Shown here piece after piece: positions 58,411 through 64,000 of a DNA stretch of 64,000 nt (positions are counted from its first letter, which is position 1; each line of letters starts with the position of its first letter). Both the position numbers and the translations under genes were made by a program. The stretch is from Coniferiporia sulphurascens (Eukaryota; Basidiomycota; Agaricomycetes; Hymenochaetales; Hymenochaetaceae). The stretch lies in contig NBBA01000001.1 in assembly GCA_002794785.1 (NCBI GenBank), positions 4,588,001 to 4,652,000 on the forward strand. Reading direction: 5' to 3'. The notes under the pieces are model-generated. The model searched no databases, was not told the DNA's origin, and saw nothing but the letters and a program-made list of their open reading frames with translations.

Positions 58411-59784
58411 ATGAAGGCTACGCTCAGCGTGCTCGCCGTGTTGGCGGCATTGTCCACTATAGTTAACTCGGCGGACAGCGAGCTGAAACCGTGCACCGCC
58501 CACGATTGTGAGCACTCCTACGACCTCAGCGCGTTATCCTCCAGGTGAGCGCGGCGCGCGTGCACAGTCTGCGAGCTCGATAATGCTTACGCCGGGCGCG
58601 CACCCCGGACAGTACAGACTATGTCTTCAAGTCCTTCACGGGTCGCAATTTCACGCTTAACGTATGTCGGAGCGTTACAAGTGACCCGTGGAATCCACAA
58701 GTGGAACGCCCGCAAGATATCGGTGGTTTCACGCGGGGTGCACACGGAGATGTATCCATAGGGTACGTCCCATTTCTCCGACGCGCTTTCATGAGCTAAA
58801 TGTAGGCATTTCGACAGTCAGGCAAATACGACGCTTCATGTTCGAGATGGGCATCCCGTCCTCTTATTGATGGGCGGTTCAAGCTGCCCTCAGTCGGAGA
58901 ATCTGAAAGCGTCTACAGCAATTCGCTTCATTTGCGATACATCTATCGAAGATGGTATTTGGATATTTTCTGAGATTAACAGTTATCGAACCTAAATTTG
59001 CTCTGACACGTAGCAGGTAAACCGCAGCTCATTGCTCAGCTCCCGCCAGAGGACGATGATGCCTGCGCATTCTTTATTGAATGGAGAACAAGTGTAAGTC
59101 ACTCGAGGGTACCGATAGTATGCCAGCTGACGATTAAGTCCAGTATGCTTGCCCAATACCCGATCGCTATGCGTATTGGAAGACTGCCCTCATGGTAATC
59201 GTAATGTATACTTGTTCTCTAGAATGAGCTCTCAAACCCTAACTTCATCTATCCAAATGAACAGACTTCTTGCTCTTGTACTCACTGGCCTCGCTCTTCT
59301 CGCTTTGCGTAAACTCATCGAGCGGCGACGCGTTTCTGGTTCGGGTACTTACGGAACGCTCCCTCTCAGCGGTCCGCACCATCGGTGGTACAGCGCCTTC
59401 ACACCCTCGGCGTTCGCCGAGCGTGCGCGCGACTTAGGGCGACTACTCAAGGGACAGGATCCCTGGGGAAACCCGTCGCAGACGGGTAATGGAGCGCATG
59501 CGTCCGGAAATGGGCGCGGATGGGGCTGGCGCCCATCGTTCGGCTGGGGACAGCGAGGTCATCATGGTTTCTCGCGTCTGCCGCGCACTACTGAGGAGGA
59601 GGCAGCAATGATGGGCGGCGGGCCGTTCTCTGTTGATGATGATGATGAGGAAGAAATGCATCATGAGGGCAACGGCCACGGTCCAATGAACGGAGGTAGC
59701 GGCGACGCATTCGCCGAGGAGAGTGCAGCGTGGGGCTCGTCGCGACCGCAAGGAATTGATAGATCAGGGGTGATACGACTATGA
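58411..59784 (+). CDS. MRH-domain type I membrane protein (mannose-6-phosphate-receptor-like)
   Basis: Predicted sorting receptor of the secretory or vacuolar pathway, similar in layout to fungal Mrl1/Atg27-type proteins. A signal peptide is clear (TLSVLAVLAALSTIVNSADS). The lumenal MRH domain is spread over several exons. The parts are TAHDCEHSYDLSALSS (exon 58411-58544), YVFKSFTGRNFTLNVCRSVT with GGFTRGAHGDVSIG (from 58613), ANTTLHVRDGHPVLLLMGGS with SCPQSENLKAS and FICDTS, KPQLIAQLPPEDDDACAFFI, and SYACPIPDRYA. The cysteines follow the usual MRH pairing. A transmembrane helix (LLALVLTGLALLAL) is followed by a basic stretch and a Gly/Asp/His-rich cytosolic tail with a DDDDEEE run. The last introns (59100-59270) are tentative. 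It may recycle between Golgi and endosome (inference). Confidence 0.85.
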
Positions 59785-60309
59785 GAATGCCTATTGCATT
59801 TTATGCCCGAGCCCGAGTCCTAATCACCGGTTCTTTTCTTTCATCCAATGTTCTTGCTTGAGTACGCTGAACCATCTTATTTTCCCGTTCCTCACTAGAC
59901 ACTGGTGAAATGGATAAAAGTGTATTTAATCGTTCTTGGAATTACTAATATATTCTGGCTTCCTCTCGGTATCTCGCAGTGCGGACGAACATACCCGGCA
60001 CATACGGACGAACGTGAAATGATTGATCCCGAGCGGCACGGCTATAACCCAACTCTGACTCGTCCCTGTTCCCTGTTGCTAATCCAATACGCTCGTATTG
60101 GGGACCAGACTACTATGAGCGGTGTCTTACGATGAACCGCTCGCGCCCAACGCACCTTCGTGCGAGAGGAAGGCAAGATTGAGCCCTAAGAAGCAAGAAG
60201 TATGGTTCTCCCAAATATAAATTTGGCCCATCCTCGTTATCGGCGGTCCCAGCTTTGAGGCACTTGTAAACAGCCCCCTTTCTCACTGCCTGCAGTTCAG
60301 CGTCGCAAA
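59785..60309. other. Intergenic, no gene seen
   Basis: Short frames only; contains the 3' flank of the MRH gene and the promoter of cupin paralogue 2. Confidence 0.5.
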
Positions 60310-60955
60310 ATGTCCGCCAAAAACGAAGCCTCCGCTCGCCAAGTCCTCCCTCCCGTCAGGCGCGTTGTGACGGGCCACACGCCCGAGGGCAAAGCGATCG
60401 TGGCGGACGACTCAATCGTCGAGCCGTACGCGTTTGGAAAGTCAGCATGGCTCTTCACCGATGTCTTCCAGACGGACTCGTCTCCTCCGAGTAACGACGT
60501 CGATTTCAAGGACCTGACCAAGGAGCCCCCGAAGGACCTCATCCATTCAAATGGGAGTATCTTCCGTATTGCGGAGGTCCCGCCTGGCGAGGAAGCCGTA
60601 AGAATCACTTTGCCTCCTGATCTTGGTCCGAATTCTTTGATTGTCTCATGTGTCTCAACAGCCACTTCACCGCACCGTTACGCTCGACTACGGTATCCTC
60701 ATGCAAGGAACCCTGACACTACTGCTCGACGACAACAAACGCGTCGTAATGAAACCAGGGGATGTAGTCGTGCAGCGCGGGACTATACATGGCTGGATAA
60801 ACGAGGGCGACGAGTGGGCGCGCATATACTTCGTCATCATTCGTAAGCATTCCGAACCGGTGTCCTTGAAGAGGCACAAATTGATCAGGCGATCCACAGC
60901 ATCCCAAAAGCTGAAAATTGGCGACAAGGAACTTGAGAAAGAGTTCCCTGAATGA
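60310..60955 (+). CDS. Cupin-fold protein, paralogue 2
   Basis: Three exons (60310-60597, 60662-60842, 60900-60955) close in frame to 174 aa. Exon 1 reads PVRRVVTGHTPEGKAIVADD, then FRIAEVPPGEEA. Exon 2 holds LHRTVTLDYGILMQGTLTLL, then MKPGDVVVQRGTIHGWINEG. The C-terminus is KLKIGDKELEKEF. It shares intron positions and the 181-base middle exon with the minus-strand paralogue at 51.7 kb. The two copies face opposite ways and enclose UVE1, the complex I gene and the MRH gene. As in paralogue 1, the metal-ligand set is reduced, so catalytic activity is uncertain. Confidence 0.9.
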
Positions 60956-61743
60956 ACGGCATGTCGGAGGGTAGAGAAAGATAGAGAAAGAGGAGTGAAA
61001 TTCGAGAAAGGGCCTGGTTTGTCCGGTCTACTCGGAGGTAACAAGGGTAACAAGTACCGCGGGGTCGCAGGGTATGAAACCGCGGACGACGCTGCCATTG
61101 CGAATAAAAGTCTTCTCATATCCTGCCAAGACCTTCAGTGTTCCCCATCAGTGGAGTATTAGATATAGCCTTGTTTGTATACCAGTATATATACCGAGGC
61201 TTTCGGCGAGCATCCGCGAAGCCATCAAACACCGCCTGTGGAGGTTGTGATCTCCTTGATGTGCGGACTGCCGTTTTGACTGGTTACTGGGTCCATATCC
61301 AGGCACGCCGCGGAGTGTTGAACTTGAATGTGGCCACCCTCGGGCTTTTAGTACACGCTCTTCAAAAGTCCGACTTTGCGTGCTGTTTCCCGGATTGAGC
61401 TCCGACGCGCAATAATAAATCATGACTCGCAGCTTCATCATGCCATGGGTTTAGGCACCCTACGACCATATGGTACTGTAACTGAGCGGTTACATGCGGG
61501 TTTGACTCCAAGGGACTTGATTACTCAGACTGGGGCAATCGCAATCACACTATCGGTACTTGAGACCCACAAGCCCATTAAACATTAGTCAAACTTAGAA
61601 GCCTAACGTGTACAGAGGAAAACACACGGTTCAGTTTACTTGATAACTGGTAAAATACATCGAGTTGAGGAAACTGACGTGTCTGGAATAATACAAAAAT
61701 TTATACTTGCACAATCTAGAGCACATTTCTCTCCAAACCGAGG
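60956..61743. other. Convergent intergenic region, no gene seen
   Basis: It lies between the convergent cupin 2 and MET1-type genes. Short open frames on both strands have no recognisable content. Confidence 0.5.
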
Positions 61744-63635
61744 TCAATTGAAATGGGTAGGATTTTCAAACATATCCCACAATGGGTCAAGGCCCTCGCT
61801 CACTCGCCATGGTCGACCCTCCAGCCATCGTTTAATTCGATTCGAATCCCTTGCCTCGAGACTCTCAATACCATCCTCGCACTCATCAAGTACCGTCATA
61901 TCGCCATTACCACATAGCGACAGCACCGCCCAGCTAACAACAAGCAGACCAGGGGGACGCTGCTCCCCGACACTCTCAAGGGCAGCAACAATGTCACGCA
62001 GCGGCGCAGACACTACCCGCTGGTCGGGCATCGACGCCCGTTCAATTACTGCGGCAGGAATGTACGGTGGGTATGCCAGAAAACTGCCCGAACCAGACAG
62101 GAGCACGTCGACCATGCCCGCGAGACGCGCGACACCCATCAGCAAGACGAGGGTCCTCCCGCGCTCGTACCCCGGCAGACGACCCTGCGCGCCCCCACGG
62201 CCGACGCCAGTGCACACCACCAGTGAATCAGCCGCCCCACGCTGCGTAACGGGGATCTGCGCGAGGAGCGGCGCAGCGAGAGCAGACGAGATGCCTGGGA
62301 TGATGAGCGCGTCGATTCCGTTAGCGCGCAAGAACAGAAGTTCCTCGCCGACGCGGCCATACAGCGCTGGATCGCCCTGTTTGAGGCGCACGACCGTGCG
62401 GCCAGCGCGCGCTGCGGTGAGGGCCATGTCCATCATCTCCTGCTGCGCGGCATCGGCGTTTCCCGGGAACTTACGCGCGACGCGCACCTCGGTGGTCGGA
62501 GGGATGAGGGCGAGCACACCAGCTGGAACGAGCTTGTCGGTGAGTACGAGGTCTGCTTCACGCGTCAAGGCCATGTGAGCGGCCAGGGTGAGCAACGAGG
62601 GGTGGCCTGGCCCGGAGCCAACGAGGAGAACACGACCAGGCTTCTTGGGGGCTGAAAGGGCAAGCTCGTGTTGTGAATGTTCGAGCTTTGGTAGACTATC
62701 CGAGGAGACCGAGCCTGGTGGAAGTAGTTCACCAGCCAGTATGCTTGTCATGTCAGTCTCTCCTAGATTCGCGAGCTGCGACATAGGCCAGTACTCGCTG
62801 ATCTGCGCTACCCATTTCATTCGCCTTCTCGTGCGTTCCATCTCGCTTTCTTCTGCGTCCGCCATCGCCCTCGGAGAACGCTGCTCTACGGGCCCGTTCG
62901 GCGATGGTACAGTAATTTCCTCATTCAGGTCATTATCTGCGTCTTCAACGTCCCCTGAAGAATTCTTTGCTAGGTCCCTAAGCTGACCGACTTTCTCCAC
63001 TGCGACGCCCGCCTGAGCCGTAAGCTTTGCCACAACTTCGCGTTTTATCCGGCTCGCAAGCCTGCACCCCCTACCATTTGTCGTAACGGCGACCTGTAGA
63101 GGCGTCGCAATGGCCATCTGAGGGTGCTGAAAGCGATGGGTCGCGCATACGATAAAGTCACAGAGACCAGGAATATCCGTGATGTTCACGGGATGCTTCG
63201 TTTCTTGCATACATGGTATATTTGCGTGGCCGAGGCTTTTGAGCGACGCAGCAACGAATCAGAGCTGATGAGAGTGTCCGTAACGAAGACGAGAGAAACA
63301 GAGGTCGAGGCACGGGTATCGAGAAAATATTCTATGGCTGCGACTTCCGGATCTACACCGTGTGTGACTCCCGAGGGCCCGGCGAGCTGGTCGTAGTCGA
63401 GTATTTCTAGTTCAGCGTTCTGAGCACGCCATTTTAATTCGTCACAGGCGGCGTTTATGCCCCCCCTTCCGAGAATGACGATGGCAGAGCCCGTCTCGAG
63501 AGCACTGAATGCACGAGAAGCGGCGAGTGTATTTGAGCCGACGATGAGGGTGAGTTTAGGACGGAAGGCGAGCATGAGTGATGCGCCCGTTTGAGGTGCT
63601 GGAAACGATCTGGAAACCATTGCAGCAGGCAGCAC
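61744..63635 (-). CDS. MET1: MET1-type siroheme-pathway protein: Rossmann (Met8/CysG-N-like) plus uroporphyrinogen-III C-methyltransferase, with an apparent frameshift
   Basis: Makes precorrin-2 for siroheme, the cofactor of sulfite and nitrite reductases. The N-terminal part (63635 to about 63190) is a Met8/CysG-N-like NAD-binding domain: PKLTLIVGSNTLAASRAFSA, VFVTDTLISSDS, then YHVCKKRSIP. It continues in another frame as HPVNITDIPGLCDFIVCATH. The C-terminal part (from about 62650) is the SAM-dependent methyltransferase: VLLVGSGPGHPSLLTLAA, LVLTDKLVP, KQGDPALYGRVGEELLFL, IPGISSALAAPLLAQIPVTQ. All signature loops are present. The two frames need one extra base at the G-run at 63190-63192 to read IPVNITDIPG, the expected family sequence. 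The start is uncertain between two nearby ATGs (63635 or 63620). A Glu/Asp-rich linker joins the domains. Confidence 0.88.
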
Positions 63636-64000
63636 GGTCGTGGTCGTCGTCGAGAGTGAAGCTTAGCGTCATTCTGGTTGCAGCAGAGCGGAGAAAAACT
63701 TGGTCAGGACGAAGTGCATTGCGCAATCATTTGCAAGAAATGCCTTGGGTTTCCCGTTTAAGAAGTCGATGTAATAGCTGACCAATACACGTACTACTGG
63801 ATCTGAACACCAACAACCATGTTGCCCTTGGATTCTTCGTGAACACTCTGCGGTTTTGCGTACTAGAGAATGAACTATCCTCTGTGCGGCTCACCTGCAA
63901 ATCTATCTCTTAAAGTCGTTTGGCTCATCTATGATAGTGTATGTGACGCCAGACAGAAGTGAGGCTGGCGATTTGCTCAAATTTCATCTACCAGCCCCCA
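63636..64000. other. Upstream of MET1, window edge
   Basis: It probably holds the MET1 promoter. A short plus frame overlapping 63578-63781 has no recognised content. Nothing else was seen before the window ends. Confidence 0.45.

Noticed and set aside
61640..62986. Long plus-strand frames over the MET1 gene
   Set aside because: They are antisense to the well-supported methyltransferase domain in GC-rich sequence and show no family similarity.

Overview
The window looks like nuclear DNA of a filamentous basidiomycete, probably Agaricomycetes. The genes are dense and carry many GT-AG introns of roughly 45-60 bases. The housekeeping genes are typical fungal ones, and two fungal seven-helix membrane families (DUF6533-like and DUF6534-like) are present. 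All product names come from reading the translated sequence; no database search was run. For several genes I joined exons by hand and checked that the total length is a multiple of three (SIN3, the 1001-aa membrane protein, EXO5, the Ark-type kinase, the 702-aa protein, the HIT protein and both cupins). Those models are the firmest.

Layout. 0.4-9.3 kb: a SIN3 co-repressor and a large single-pass membrane protein, both on +. 9.3-14.8 kb: no confident gene. 14.8-20.0 kb: two tandem DUF6534-like membrane genes on -. 20.0-23.7 kb: nothing recognised. 23.7-33.5 kb: exonuclease V (-), an Ark1/Prk1/AAK1-type kinase (+), an unknown 702-aa protein (+) and a HIT-family hydrolase (-). 34.0-45.5 kb: four tandem DUF6533-like membrane genes on +, with small inverted-repeat elements (MITE-like) and a decayed fragment of the 702-aa gene between them. 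46.9-48.3 kb: a glutaredoxin and a tRNA-Val(UAC) with a nearby duplicate of its 3' half. 49.0-51.3 kb: a giant palindrome with about 1 kb arms and a 379-base spacer. 51.7-63.6 kb: two paralogous cupin genes flank UV-damage endonuclease, the complex I 49-kDa subunit and a mannose-6-phosphate-receptor-like protein, followed by a siroheme-pathway MET1-type gene.

Biology. The conserved genes cover chromatin repression (SIN3), DNA repair (EXO5, UVE1), endocytosis (Ark kinase), respiration (49-kDa subunit), redox (glutaredoxin), sorting (MRH receptor) and siroheme synthesis. Between them lies an unstable accessory zone (14.8-20.0 and 34-51 kb) of tandem membrane-protein expansions, repeats and relics. 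The most unusual features are the four-copy DUF6533-like array with Cys/acidic tails, the palindrome whose arms carry nested hairpins, the MITE family, and conserved microexons of 10, 14 and 18 bases. UVE1 and MET1 each have one apparent single-base frameshift in a short homopolymer, which could be assembly error or real decay.
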